Shown piece by piece: positions 46,101-53,754 of a stretch of 64,000 bases of DNA; position 1 is the first letter of the stretch; the number at the start of each line of letters is the position of its first letter. Location of the stretch: positions 35,790-99,789 of the IMG/VR virus record IMGVR_UViG_3300042564_004221. One strand, written 5' to 3'. A program made the translations under genes and the position numbers. The notes beneath the pieces are model-generated. The model saw nothing but the letters and a program-made list of their open reading frames with translations, did no database searches and was not told the origin of the DNA. This DNA comes from a virus.

Positions 46101-46309
46101 AACTTAACGGGTTCTGTTCCCCCGAAATAAGCTTGAAATTCATCATAGTTTGTTATGAATACTGGTTCAAACGCTGGTCCTTTTAGTGTCTCACCAACAA
46201 GACCTAATGTCGTTACACCCACGCTTTGGGCTACGAAAGATAAGTCGGTTTCTGATGTGTATACGCCTGGTGATACGAATACTTTTTGATTTGCTTGTGC
46301 TGTTGCCAT
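43106..46309 (-). CDS. gp18: Tail sheath protein, T4 gp18 family
   Basis: A 1067-aa protein, long compared with T4 gp18 (659). The N-terminus VSPGVYTSETDLSFVAQ and VGETLKGPAFEPVFITNYDE is the classic sheath start. The C-terminal core (VADTALNRLNVRRLLLQARK, then DYFR-like LYDFRVTVSSTPEDLDANRL and GKIYLKPTKALEFIDIEF) is the sheath polymerisation domain. The extra length lies in beta-rich insertions about residues 110-480, probably exposed on the sheath surface. A TATTTATC motif and long leader lie upstream. Confidence 0.95.
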   Translation of the reverse strand: MATAQANQKVFVSPGVYTSETDLSFVAQSVGVTTLGLVGETLKGPAFEPVFITNYDEFQAYFGGTEPVKFYNTQIPKYEAAYIAKSYLQQSNQLFVTRVLGLSGYDAGPSWSLSLIANVDPTTIGDPSSGTSFTATFTGTTGGTVTFTNTNNLPANVTANLNVLYRLQDGSTSTLQNDFNTYLSAIFNTTTTSATTAVIYGSIPQSTYNSVVASYPVDNSPYGCENNYEANDLSAASNDSWYYANFDISSGNAYTGYSFYYTINTLTGDTVGNFSGSVIGNSYTFTGTAYTDFNNMVVATVRSRGISLYTNSSSSENHGQIYQVSGLTDLTLLSTGQYSGITQSPYEQFALSGITKDGDTFQLETSLLASSAKYITKVLGVDNFGKSRFEVPIYVEETYQSSLNYAYNQGYIRGLNSTLIALPSARSENTSSIAYNLEKYQSPETPYLVSELRGNKVYNLFKFISISDGDAANTEVKVSIANLSYNSMSFDVFVRNFFDTDTNPVVIEKFTNCNMDPASNNFVAKKIGSADGEFALISKYVMIQLSDNYPVDALPCGFYGYTQREYQDYNVYPSPYPKFKTKYFYPGEVISNPPFGSNAGGGTVESAGDIVRRSYLGFSSQYGIDESFLTYKGKQTPAGWISNPLAEGQPWNVLSKGFHMDSGATVVTIANTSMSSGETAFECGVAEFREDPSTQENPYYFIYSRKYTVCFAGGFDGWDIYREWRTNEDRFQLGSSGYLAGAAPSSRYPTATGDGLFKRIVVQNNTQDFANTDYYAYLLGILTFANPEATNINVFATSAIDYVNNSNLVEEAIDMVQYSRADSVYIATTPDYNMFTPDSTNPLDIIYSQEAVDNLDNTGIDSNYTATYYPWILTRDTVNNTQIYLPPTGEVCRNLALTDNIAFPWFASAGYTRGLVNSIKARQKLTQTDRDTLYQGRLNPIATFSDVGTVIWGNKTLQVADTALNRLNVRRLLLQARKLISAVAIRLLFEQNDQVVRQQFLDSVNPILDSIRRDRGLYDFRVTVSSTPEDLDANRLVGKIYLKPTKALEFIDIEFFITPTGASFENI

Positions 46310-46341
46310 TATTAAATTATTCTGTTACAATTTATTTTATA

Positions 46342-46349
46342 GATAAATA
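46342..46349 (-). promoter_or_regulatory. Putative late promoter core (TATTTATC)
   Basis: GAATATTTATCTATAAAATA, 32 nt before the sheath ATG. Confidence 0.45.
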
Positions 46350-46386
46350 TTCATTATTTTATGAAAAAACTTTACTTTTGGTGAAG

Positions 46387-46394
46387 TATTTATA
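46387..46394 (+). promoter_or_regulatory. Putative late promoter core (TATTTATA) for RHH gene
   Basis: GAAGTATTTATAAACGG on the plus strand, 34 nt before ATG 46429 and immediately upstream of the palindrome at 46398. Confidence 0.5.
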
Positions 46395-46397
46395 AAC

Positions 46398-46416
46398 GGT
46401 AGGAATTAATTCTACC
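46398..46416 (+). promoter_or_regulatory. Palindrome and T6 run before RHH gene: operator or attenuator
   Basis: GGTAGGAATTAATTCTACC is a 19-nt near-perfect inverted repeat followed by TTTTTT. It could be an autoregulatory operator for the RHH protein or a leader terminator. Confidence 0.5.
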
Positions 46417-46428
46417 TTTTTTCATACT

Positions 46429-46590
46429 ATGAAAACAAAGAAAGAAATCAAGAACATTAAAATATCCCCTGAATCACACGATATACTGAAAAAGTACTGT
46501 GAGAAGAGGGGAATCAAGATTTATAAGTTTTTGGAAAATTTAATTATAGAAAAGTGTAAAGAGAAGAAAGATATCTACGGGGAAGATTAA
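46429..46590 (+). CDS. Small ribbon-helix-helix-like DNA-binding protein
   Basis: A 53-aa protein, MKTKKEIKNIKISPESHD, then ILKKYCEKRGIKIYKFLENL. The pattern of a basic strand followed by two helices is that of Arc/MetJ-type (RHH) repressors. It is encoded on the plus strand between sheath and gp15-like genes, and its stop overlaps the convergent gp15-like stop by 3 nt. A palindrome lies between promoter motif and ATG, suggesting self-control. A second RHH protein of similar size is at 57332-57484. Confidence 0.7.
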   Translation: MKTKKEIKNIKISPESHDILKKYCEKRGIKIYKFLENLIIEKCKEKKDIYGED

Positions 46591-47630
46591 ACTAATTGGT
46601 TTTCAAACAAAATGTTTGCTTGTTGAGTATTATCCGTTTTTGTAATTTCTATTCTTAAAACATCATTTGTTGTTATTTGAATTACTTGAATATCACTACC
46701 ATAGTAATCACCATTAATATACACATCAAAGGTGTTAACATTATCCAATGACACAACATTCATATTGGCGGTATAATCAATTACGTCTGTTAATATTGTA
46801 TTACCCGAAACAAATAGATAGTTATTCTCAAACTCGTTAGGATTTTCAGGATATTTTTTTCTTACTTGTTTTCTTGTTGTTGTATCTATCTCAATTAATT
46901 GAGTAATTCTTTGGATGGCGGGTTTAACCTCAAACTCATCTTCATCAATTAGATATCCTAACATTGTAAAATCATAATTCTGAACGTAATATTTTCTTGC
47001 CTCCATTGTCATTTGAGATTCATCGGAAACATTGTCCATTACAATTGGAACATATTGACCTTTAATAAAAGTATATGCTTGTCTTGATGAGAATTTTTGC
47101 ATAACAATCTTATTTAATTGATTGAGCTCTCTCATTCTATTACAAATGATTTTCACACTATATTTTATATCAACAGGAACTGGTTGTGGAATTGTGTAGA
47201 TGTCCATACCCTGTTCATTTCCGTTCCAAGTAGGAACCGATGCATAATAAAATTGTTTTCTATTTGGTATTGTATATTGAAGTGATGGGTTTGTACCATA
47301 TTTAACTTCAGGACTTCTAACAACTGTGATAAATGGCGGGGATGGATTATAATCCAAGTCCACAAATTTCCATGATTCTAAATATTGTGACCAGTTCTGA
47401 GTTGTAATAATAATATCCAACATTGGAACTATTTTTCCTGCGGTCACAACTTCTAATTCAGTTTTAACAAAATCTAGCATACCCCTATCCAAATCGGCAT
47501 GTAATACTGACTTAGGTAGATATGTTCCATCTTCCCTAATATAGTCCAAAAGTTGTTCTCTACGAGCAGACAATTCTTTTCTTGGAACTAATGGTAATGT
47601 TTTTTTAACTATTGTTTTTGGTAATGCCAT
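46587..47630 (-). CDS. Tail terminator / sheath stabiliser, T4 gp15-like
   Basis: A 347-aa protein. Visible gp15-like features: PPFITVVRSPEVKYGTNP, then VPVDIKYSVKIICNRMREL, NQLNKIVMQKFSSRQAY, and YDFTMLGYLIDEDEFEVKP, the ring-forming terminator fold. The C-terminal ~90 residues are an extra beta domain. It precedes the sheath gene in transcription order, as gp15 does in T4-like genomes. It caps the tube and sheath so the tail can join the head. Confidence 0.6.
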   Translation of the reverse strand: MALPKTIVKKTLPLVPRKELSARREQLLDYIREDGTYLPKSVLHADLDRGMLDFVKTELEVVTAGKIVPMLDIIITTQNWSQYLESWKFVDLDYNPSPPFITVVRSPEVKYGTNPSLQYTIPNRKQFYYASVPTWNGNEQGMDIYTIPQPVPVDIKYSVKIICNRMRELNQLNKIVMQKFSSRQAYTFIKGQYVPIVMDNVSDESQMTMEARKYYVQNYDFTMLGYLIDEDEFEVKPAIQRITQLIEIDTTTRKQVRKKYPENPNEFENNYLFVSGNTILTDVIDYTANMNVVSLDNVNTFDVYINGDYYGSDIQVIQITTNDVLRIEITKTDNTQQANILFENQLV

Positions 47631-47634
47631 TATC

Positions 47635-47997
47635 TTATTCTATTAGAAATACTTTATCTTTTAAGTTAATCATATCAATTTCTTTGGCATGAAAAACAGG
47701 TTCTCCGTTATTTTTAAATACGAATGAATCGTATTTGTAAGGGTCGTAAGTTATAATTTCATTTGAAGATGGTGTTGGAATGTCTTTAGAATAACGTTCA
47801 GAGTATTCTATTAATTCTCCAATGACAAATGCGTGAACGTTTTTTCTCTTTTCACTTCTAACTTTTTCTTTTCCGCCTTGTCTAACTCTAAACTCAACGT
47901 CTTTTAGTTTAACATAATCGGCATACATAATCACTTTACTGTTATGTGTAACAGAAAAGGTATGTTTGTTTAAATTATAATATACTTTTACTTTCAT
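47635..47997 (-). CDS. Conserved small phage protein
   Basis: A 120-aa protein with VYYNLNKHTFSVTHNSKVIM and EKRKNVHAFVIGEL. This KRKNVHAFV pattern is one I recall from many unrelated phage genomes, without a known function. It is coupled between the 141-aa and gp15-like genes (0- and 4-nt gaps). Confidence 0.65.
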   Translation of the reverse strand: MKVKVYYNLNKHTFSVTHNSKVIMYADYVKLKDVEFRVRQGGKEKVRSEKRKNVHAFVIGELIEYSERYSKDIPTPSSNEIITYDPYKYDSFVFKNNGEPVFHAKEIDMINLKDKVFLIE

Positions 47998-48423
47998 TTA
48001 TCTATCTACTTTTGTCCATGTTTTAACATAAACTGAAACATCTAATGGAACTCCGTATCTTGTTATATCAACATTAAATACGTCTCTTAAGTACATTATA
48101 ATATTACGTCTAATAATATTTTCATTATCTTTGGGTATTTGATTGAAATAAAATACCAATTCAATATTATCTATTGAAAAATTTTCCATACCATAATGGA
48201 CGGAACCATCTTTATTTACCTCAATCTTATGAAGGTCATTTTTATAAGTTGATTCAAAAAAATTAACTATTGATGGTAATAATTTTTCAATCTTTTTCTT
48301 ATTAGATTTAATTTCTTCAATTATATCTTCTGTAGAATCTTCTTCTTTCCCTTTTTGTTTTTTTTCCTGTAAAACTTTACGAATTAAATCTCTCATATTA
48401 TAATCCTCTAAATTCGTTTTCAC
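47998..48423 (-). CDS. Hypothetical neck-region protein
   Basis: A 141-aa protein. The N-terminal ~60 residues are highly charged and helical (KEKKQKGKEEDSTEDIIEEI). The C-terminal ~80 residues are alpha/beta (NIELVFYFNQIPKDNEN, then IRRNIIMYLRDVFNVDI). The C-terminal part resembles the 102-aa product at 48912-49220 in strand-helix-strand layout, so the two may be paralogues. It overlaps the gp14-like gene by 26 nt. Confidence 0.6.
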   Translation of the reverse strand: MKTNLEDYNMRDLIRKVLQEKKQKGKEEDSTEDIIEEIKSNKKKIEKLLPSIVNFFESTYKNDLHKIEVNKDGSVHYGMENFSIDNIELVFYFNQIPKDNENIIRRNIIMYLRDVFNVDITRYGVPLDVSVYVKTWTKVDR

Positions 48424-48910
48424 TTACGTAAGTTGCAACAATTGTTCTATAGAATGGTTTGTAACCAGCATAGGTATGTTTGTTATCGGACCTCACATAT
48501 CCGTCATCACTAACCGCATAATATCTAACTCTGTCCTCAGATTCATAATAACCAAGATAATCACCCATAAATATTTCAACACCCAATTCATCAAGTTGTT
48601 TTTGATAAAGTGAAAATCTCATATTACCTGGCTCTTGTTGTTCAACTTTAGAATTACCCAAAAATTTATTGGTTGGAGCCATAACTTGGACAAGTCCTTT
48701 TAATTCTACGGGTGCCAAGAATTGTATTCCGTCTTCTAAAACCTCACCATAAACTGCATCGGTTTTTGTTTTATATCTATCAATACGATATAATATAACG
48801 GTGAAATTCATATCACCCTCTAACCATTCTTCACCCATTCCGATGTCTAAATTGTAATCTTCAGCTCCGAAGAACTTACCTAATCTTGTAATTGGAACTA
48901 ATTTTTGCAT
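48398..48910 (-). CDS. Neck protein, T4 gp14-like (tentative)
   Basis: A 170-aa protein. EIFMGDYLGYYESEDRVRYY and HTYAGYKPFYRTIVATYV resemble the beta-rich core of gp14-type head-completion proteins, though the protein is shorter than T4 gp14 (256 aa). It lies upstream of the gp15-like gene in the same operon, as in T4. It would bind the connector-gp13 ring. The match is from remembered pattern only. Confidence 0.5.
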   Translation of the reverse strand: MQKLVPITRLGKFFGAEDYNLDIGMGEEWLEGDMNFTVILYRIDRYKTKTDAVYGEVLEDGIQFLAPVELKGLVQVMAPTNKFLGNSKVEQQEPGNMRFSLYQKQLDELGVEIFMGDYLGYYESEDRVRYYAVSDDGYVRSDNKHTYAGYKPFYRTIVATYVSENEFRGL

Positions 48911-48911
48911 A

Positions 48912-49220
48912 TTACTTTTCTTTTTGTTTATTATAGTATGATTCAGATGATATACCTGTCGAATTAATTATCACATCAGCATTAAAATAACTTTTAATTG
49001 AGTATCTAATCTCATTATTCCATTTCAACCTATTATCTATAGTAGATGTATTTAGATAAATGCTATCATCAGGAACAATATATTTTATGTCCATATAAAA
49101 TTCATCTTCTCTAATTCCCAACGGGGTTAAACGAAACTTAATGTCTAAAACCCCCTTAGGTTTAATCACACTAGTAAATTTATTAATTGCGTTGGTTAAT
49201 TCTTCTTCCGACATATTCAT
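48912..49220 (-). CDS. Hypothetical neck-region protein
   Basis: A 102-aa protein beginning MNMSEEELTNAINKF. It is the first gene of the sheath/neck operon and follows a TATTTATC motif by 5 nt. Its core (FYMDIKYIVPDDS, then WNNEIRYSIKSYFNADVIIN) shares its layout with the C-terminal half of the 141-aa product two genes on. Function unknown. Confidence 0.6.
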   Translation of the reverse strand: MNMSEEELTNAINKFTSVIKPKGVLDIKFRLTPLGIREDEFYMDIKYIVPDDSIYLNTSTIDNRLKWNNEIRYSIKSYFNADVIINSTGISSESYYNKQKEK

Positions 49221-49225
49221 ATATT

Positions 49226-49233
49226 GATAAATA
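49226..49233 (-). promoter_or_regulatory. Putative late promoter core (TATTTATC)
   Basis: AAGTATTTATCAATATATG: the motif ends 5 nt before ATG 49220. It is in the 56-nt divergent gap facing the SNF2 gene; no matching motif is seen on the plus strand. Confidence 0.5.
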
Positions 49234-49276
49234 CTTTATTTTTACTTATATTTAAAGCAAACTTTTATTAAAAAGA

Positions 49277-51028
49277 ATGGAGATAAGTTTAGAGTCAAGA
49301 GCAATGATAATTCTTGAAACTTACGAGGGTGGTAATAACCATATTTTGGAGTTAAAACGTAAATCACAGATTAACAAAAAATTCTACCCAACAAGAAGTC
49401 AATCAGAATATATTATATCGTTCCACGATAAGCAACCAAAGGTTGCAAGAAAGTGGGTAATCCTTGATGCCTACTTCGCTCAGAAATTAGCTGACGATAA
49501 ATTATACACCGAAATACCCGATAAGATTTGGGTTGAAAAACTTTTGGCGGATAAAGAAAAGGCTTACCATATTTGGGGTAAAGTTTTTGACACAGAAGAA
49601 TTACACGATTTTTGGTTACCAAAAGCGGCAATCATTAAAGACAACTCAGTCAAAGATGTTGTAATTGATTATTCGAAATATTCTAATCGTCCCCCACTTG
49701 AACATCAAAAAGAAGCAATCCAAAAATTAGTAGAAAACAAAAAGTTCATCTTGGCAGATGATATGGGATTGGGTAAAACCACATCTACGATTATTGCAGC
49801 ATTAGAGACAGGAGCTAAAAAAGTTTTAATCATTTGTCCTGCAACTTTAAAGATTAATTGGAAACGTGAGATTGAAAACTATTCGGACAAACCAATCTAC
49901 ATTGCTGAAGGTAAAAATTTTAACACCGATGCTGATTTTGTCATTACAAACTACGATATCATTAAAAACTTCCACGACCCTAAAAAGAAAGATGATTCAC
50001 AAATTCTTTTATCTAAATTTGATTTAGTTATTGTTGATGAAGCACACTATATTAAGAACGCTACAGCTCAAAGAACAAAACTAATCAACGACATTGTTAA
50101 GAATATTGATAGGATTTGGTTGTTAACTGGTACACCAATGACATCAAGACCAATAGATTATTTTAACTTGTTAAGTATTATTGATTCTCCCGTCGCCCGT
50201 AATTGGATGGCTTACGCAATTAGATATTGTCAAGGGTATCAATTTAATGTTGGTGGAAGAAAAATTTGGAATGTCACAGGAGCGTCAAACTTAGAAGAAT
50301 TGAGAGACCGAACTTTAGGTTTAACATTAAGAAGATTAAAAGAAAATGTCCTTGATTTACCTGACAAGATAATCACACCCGTTTACTTAAGATTAAAGTC
50401 AAAAGAGTATGAAGAAGTTATGGGTGAGTACTACGATTGGTATGACAAAAACCCTGAAGAGTCAAAATCGTTAACAGTCCAATTTTCAAAATTAACTAAA
50501 GTTAGACAAATAATTGCCGATGAAAAAATTACTCAAACAATTGAACTTGCCGAAAACATATTAGAACAAGATAAGAAAGTTATTATTTTTTGTAATTTTA
50601 CCGATTCATTAAATAAGATTGCCGAACATTTTGGAAAAGCGGCGGTTAAGCTAAATGGAGCGATGTCAAAACCTGAAAAACAATATTCTGTTGACCAATT
50701 CCAAGAGAACCCAAAGATTAAAGTTTTTGTTGGAAACATTAAAGCAGCTGGTGTCGGGATTACATTAACGGCAGCAGAAGCGGTTATTATGAACGACTTA
50801 TCATTTTTACCTTCGGACCATGCACAGTCAGAAGATAGGGCATATCGTTACGGTCAAAAAAATAATGTTTTGGTTTATTATCCAATATTTGAAAACACAA
50901 TTGAAGGTATTATCTACGACATCCTAAACAACAAAAAACAAGTTATTGCAACAGTGATGGGAGACAACTTAAACCCCGCAGATGCCGCAGAAGAAATTCT
51001 ACAAAGAATTAATAAGTTGAGACATTAA
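49277..51028 (+). CDS. SNF2-family (SMARCAL1-like) DNA helicase/translocase
   Basis: A 583-aa protein. An N-terminal ~130-residue accessory domain is followed by a complete SNF2 motor: Walker A ADDMGLGKTTS (residues 160-170), DEAH box LVIVDEAHYIKN (about 250), motif III LLTGTPMTSRP, motif V GVGITLTAAEAVIMND and motif VI SEDRAYRYGQ (about 518). By analogy with T4 UvsW it could remodel forks and recombination intermediates. It starts the plus-strand run with SOD-fusion and gp13-like genes. Confidence 0.85.
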   Translation: MEISLESRAMIILETYEGGNNHILELKRKSQINKKFYPTRSQSEYIISFHDKQPKVARKWVILDAYFAQKLADDKLYTEIPDKIWVEKLLADKEKAYHIWGKVFDTEELHDFWLPKAAIIKDNSVKDVVIDYSKYSNRPPLEHQKEAIQKLVENKKFILADDMGLGKTTSTIIAALETGAKKVLIICPATLKINWKREIENYSDKPIYIAEGKNFNTDADFVITNYDIIKNFHDPKKKDDSQILLSKFDLVIVDEAHYIKNATAQRTKLINDIVKNIDRIWLLTGTPMTSRPIDYFNLLSIIDSPVARNWMAYAIRYCQGYQFNVGGRKIWNVTGASNLEELRDRTLGLTLRRLKENVLDLPDKIITPVYLRLKSKEYEEVMGEYYDWYDKNPEESKSLTVQFSKLTKVRQIIADEKITQTIELAENILEQDKKVIIFCNFTDSLNKIAEHFGKAAVKLNGAMSKPEKQYSVDQFQENPKIKVFVGNIKAAGVGITLTAAEAVIMNDLSFLPSDHAQSEDRAYRYGQKNNVLVYYPIFENTIEGIIYDILNNKKQVIATVMGDNLNPADAAEEILQRINKLRH

Positions 51029-51036
51029 TCAACAAC

Positions 51037-51063
51037 GGATTATTTATATACAACTGATAATCC
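51037..51063 (+). promoter_or_regulatory. Late promoter core inside a 7-bp inverted repeat before SOD-fusion gene
   Basis: TATTTATA (51041-51048) lies within an inverted repeat, GGATTAT...ATAATCC, that ends 6 nt before ATG 51070. The repeat may be an operator or leader hairpin controlling this gene. Confidence 0.5.
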
Positions 51064-51069
51064 AGAATA

Positions 51070-52608
51070 ATGAAAAAAACACAAGAAAAAATTCAACAAC
51101 TTGAAAAACAAATTCTCACAGAACAAGCGAATCAAGAGAAAGAGTTGTTGATTACAGAAATGAAAAGAATTGGAATAGAGAAATTACCTTATTCCTACGC
51201 AGCCCTCAAACAATTTATTAATGCAGAGACAATGGACATCCATTATAATATGCATTATAAAGGTTATGTTAAAAAACTAAATGACGCTTTAGCAAAGAAA
51301 AAATACGGGGATTTAGATTTAGAAAAAATAATTAAAACCATTGGTCGTTTTGATAAAACAATAAGAAACAACGCGGGTGGAGCGTTTAATCACGCATTGT
51401 TTTGGAATATGTTAACACCAACACCAAAAAAATTGGAGGGTGACCTTTACAAGAAGATTACAAAACAATGGGGAACTTTCTCAGGGTTTAAAAAAGAATT
51501 TGAAAAGATTGCAAAAGACAGATTTGGTTCAGGTTGGGTATGGTTAGTTTTAACTGCAAAAAATACACTTAAAATTATGTCAACTCCAAACCAAGATAAT
51601 CCGTTGATGAATGTTATTCAAGGCGGTGGATTTCCGTTATTAGGTTTGGACTTATGGGAACATGCTTATTATTTGAAGTATCGAAATAAAAGAGACGAAT
51701 ACATTAAAAACTTTTGGAAAGTTGTTAATTGGGATTTTGTTACTAAAATGTATGAAATGAAAACTGAAACAAAATTAAATGAATCGGTTAATCTACAGAA
51801 TATTATCACCGAATCCACACACGTTAGATTTTGTGATGCTCAAGAAGTGAAAGCATATAAGGACTTAATTAATGATTCAAAAACAAAAAAAATATATCAA
51901 GAGGGTATTACCAAGGTCTTAAGAAAAGTTTTTAATCAATTTTGGGTTGAGGGTAATTCAAAAGAAATGTCAGGTTTCTATGGTGTGGAAACAAGAGAAG
52001 GTAGGTCTGTATTAAATAATCTTAATACAAACTTTAATACATTTTGTCTATTAGTTAGGGCGGTTAATAAAGAAATTATGAGAATTAATAGACCCGAAAA
52101 AATCTTTAAATTTTATGATAAAGAAAAAAGAACGGCTAAAGAAGTTAATAGATTTATAACTGCATTAGATTTTTTCAGTAAAGAAATTTTTACAAAAAGG
52201 AATGACGATTTTATTAACATCATTAAAGTACTTAAGAAATTATGGGATAGAGGTCAAAAATCTGAAGATGATGTTTATGTTAAAATTGAAGAATACTTTA
52301 AAGGAAATGCCAAAGTAACTAAGATTGGTGGTCACGGACAAAAAGAAGACGCATTAAAGGGTATAGATTTGATTGTTAATTTGGGGGGTATTCTACATAC
52401 ATCTCAAGTTAAACCATTCTCAAGTTTTGTAAAAACAGAAGAAATTATTGAAATGTTGGATACAGGAAACGTTAAACACTATAGTGTTGATTGGTTAATA
52501 TTCATCAACCCAAAGACAAATAATGTTATGATTTTTGAAAACAAACCTATTAGTGAAAAAAACCAATACGTTTTTAAACTTGAATCGTTATTATACGAAA
52601 TAAAATAA
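51070..52608 (+). CDS. Mn-type superoxide dismutase fused to PD-(D/E)XK-like domain
   Basis: A 512-aa protein. Residues 1-35 are a charged helix. Residues about 36-228 are a full Fe/Mn SOD with all four metal ligands: H58 (MDIHYNMHYKGY), H108 (NNAGGAFNHALFW), D194 and H198 (GLDLWEHAYYLKY), plus gateway Y66 and the Mn-type Gln175 (TPNQDNPLM). Residues about 240-512 are a second domain; GIDLIV (D433), HTSQVKP (Q446, K448) and an upstream VKIEEYF helix fit a PD-(D/E)XK-like core, by pattern only. SOD dismutates superoxide; the partner may bind or cut DNA. It sits between the SNF2 helicase and gp13-like genes. I recall no fusion of this kind. Confidence 0.85.
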   Translation: MKKTQEKIQQLEKQILTEQANQEKELLITEMKRIGIEKLPYSYAALKQFINAETMDIHYNMHYKGYVKKLNDALAKKKYGDLDLEKIIKTIGRFDKTIRNNAGGAFNHALFWNMLTPTPKKLEGDLYKKITKQWGTFSGFKKEFEKIAKDRFGSGWVWLVLTAKNTLKIMSTPNQDNPLMNVIQGGGFPLLGLDLWEHAYYLKYRNKRDEYIKNFWKVVNWDFVTKMYEMKTETKLNESVNLQNIITESTHVRFCDAQEVKAYKDLINDSKTKKIYQEGITKVLRKVFNQFWVEGNSKEMSGFYGVETREGRSVLNNLNTNFNTFCLLVRAVNKEIMRINRPEKIFKFYDKEKRTAKEVNRFITALDFFSKEIFTKRNDDFINIIKVLKKLWDRGQKSEDDVYVKIEEYFKGNAKVTKIGGHGQKEDALKGIDLIVNLGGILHTSQVKPFSSFVKTEEIIEMLDTGNVKHYSVDWLIFINPKTNNVMIFENKPISEKNQYVFKLESLLYEIK

Positions 52609-52614
52609 TCAATA

Positions 52615-52622
52615 TATTTATT
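52615..52622 (+). promoter_or_regulatory. Putative late promoter core (TATTTATT)
   Basis: AATATATTTATTAGATATG: the motif ends 4 nt before ATG 52627. Confidence 0.5.
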
Positions 52623-52626
52623 AGAT

Positions 52627-53751
52627 ATGCCAGTTATTCCAGAACCTGAAAGAAGTAAAATTTATACAAGGATTAAACACCTGTTAGGTGCTCCTTTAAG
52701 AAGTGTTGAAATTGAAGATGAAATGATGGATTCTTTGATGGAACTCTCTATTCAAGATTATGAACAATATGTTTTAAATTGGTTGATTGATAGTCAATGG
52801 GTTAACTTAGTTAACTTAAATATGACTGAAAAATCTGTTGCCAATGCGTTAATTACAAGAACAATGGATTTTGAGCAACAATTTGCATACTCATATTCTA
52901 AAATTGTTGGACTTCAAGCTCAAGGTCCTTGGGTGTTAAAAAAAGATTATATCATTCTTGAACAAAACAAACAAAACTATGAAATCCCTGCAGGGCGTGA
53001 CATCAATGAGGTGTTATGGTTTAGTAATCAACCTTTTACCGCATTTGGTATAGGCGGATTCGGTGGTATGGGTGGTGGAGCAGGTTTAGGGGCAAGTGAA
53101 GCAGGTTTCGCCCAAATGGGTAATCAAGGTTCTTATTTTATGATGTCAGGTTTTGACTATCTAATAAGAATGCAAGAAGCAAACATTTTAAATAGAATTC
53201 TTGGTGGTTCCTTAACTTATAGAATAACTGCATTACCTGATGGTAAAAAAGATTTACAACTTTACAATGCACCTGGTAGTCGTTTTAGTTGGAGTAATTA
53301 TAATTCATATGTTGGTAAAGCGGTTTGGTATTGGTATTACGAAACAACTCCTGATAGTAGGGCAGACTGTTTAAAAAATAATCCTGATGTTATTAAATTA
53401 CCATCGGATGTTCCGTTAGAAGAACTTACTTGGTCGGATTTAAATGTACCAGGACAACAATGGGTAAGAAGATGGTTCACAGCGTATGTAAAAGAAACAT
53501 TAGCAAGAGTAAGAGGTAAGTATAGTGGTAATTTAAAGACACCAGACTCTGAGCTTACAATGGACTATACAAGTTTATTAACTGAAGCTAAAGATGAAAA
53601 GACAAAATTAATGGAAGAACTTACAGGTGCTGAAGGTTGGTTAACAAGATTAAGACCTGAAAAAGTTATGGAAAGAGAAGCATTACTTGCAGAGAATTTG
53701 AACAAACAAATGAAGTTCAGAGCAATGCCTCGTCAAATATACGTAATATAA
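52627..53751 (+). CDS. Neck/head-completion protein, T4 gp13-like (tentative)
   Basis: A 374-aa protein. The pattern fits gp13-type neck proteins of large T4-like phages: VLWFSNQPFTAF, a Gly-rich patch (FGGMGGGAGLGASEAGF), YLIRMQEANILNRILGGSLT, DLQLYNAPGSRFSW, WVRRWFTAYVKETLARVRG-KY, and an acidic helix EEL near the end. It would form the ring between portal and gp14. It is on the plus strand, away from the gp14/15-like genes. Confidence 0.55.
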   Translation: MPVIPEPERSKIYTRIKHLLGAPLRSVEIEDEMMDSLMELSIQDYEQYVLNWLIDSQWVNLVNLNMTEKSVANALITRTMDFEQQFAYSYSKIVGLQAQGPWVLKKDYIILEQNKQNYEIPAGRDINEVLWFSNQPFTAFGIGGFGGMGGGAGLGASEAGFAQMGNQGSYFMMSGFDYLIRMQEANILNRILGGSLTYRITALPDGKKDLQLYNAPGSRFSWSNYNSYVGKAVWYWYYETTPDSRADCLKNNPDVIKLPSDVPLEELTWSDLNVPGQQWVRRWFTAYVKETLARVRGKYSGNLKTPDSELTMDYTSLLTEAKDEKTKLMEELTGAEGWLTRLRPEKVMEREALLAENLNKQMKFRAMPRQIYVI

Positions 53752-53754
53752 TAT

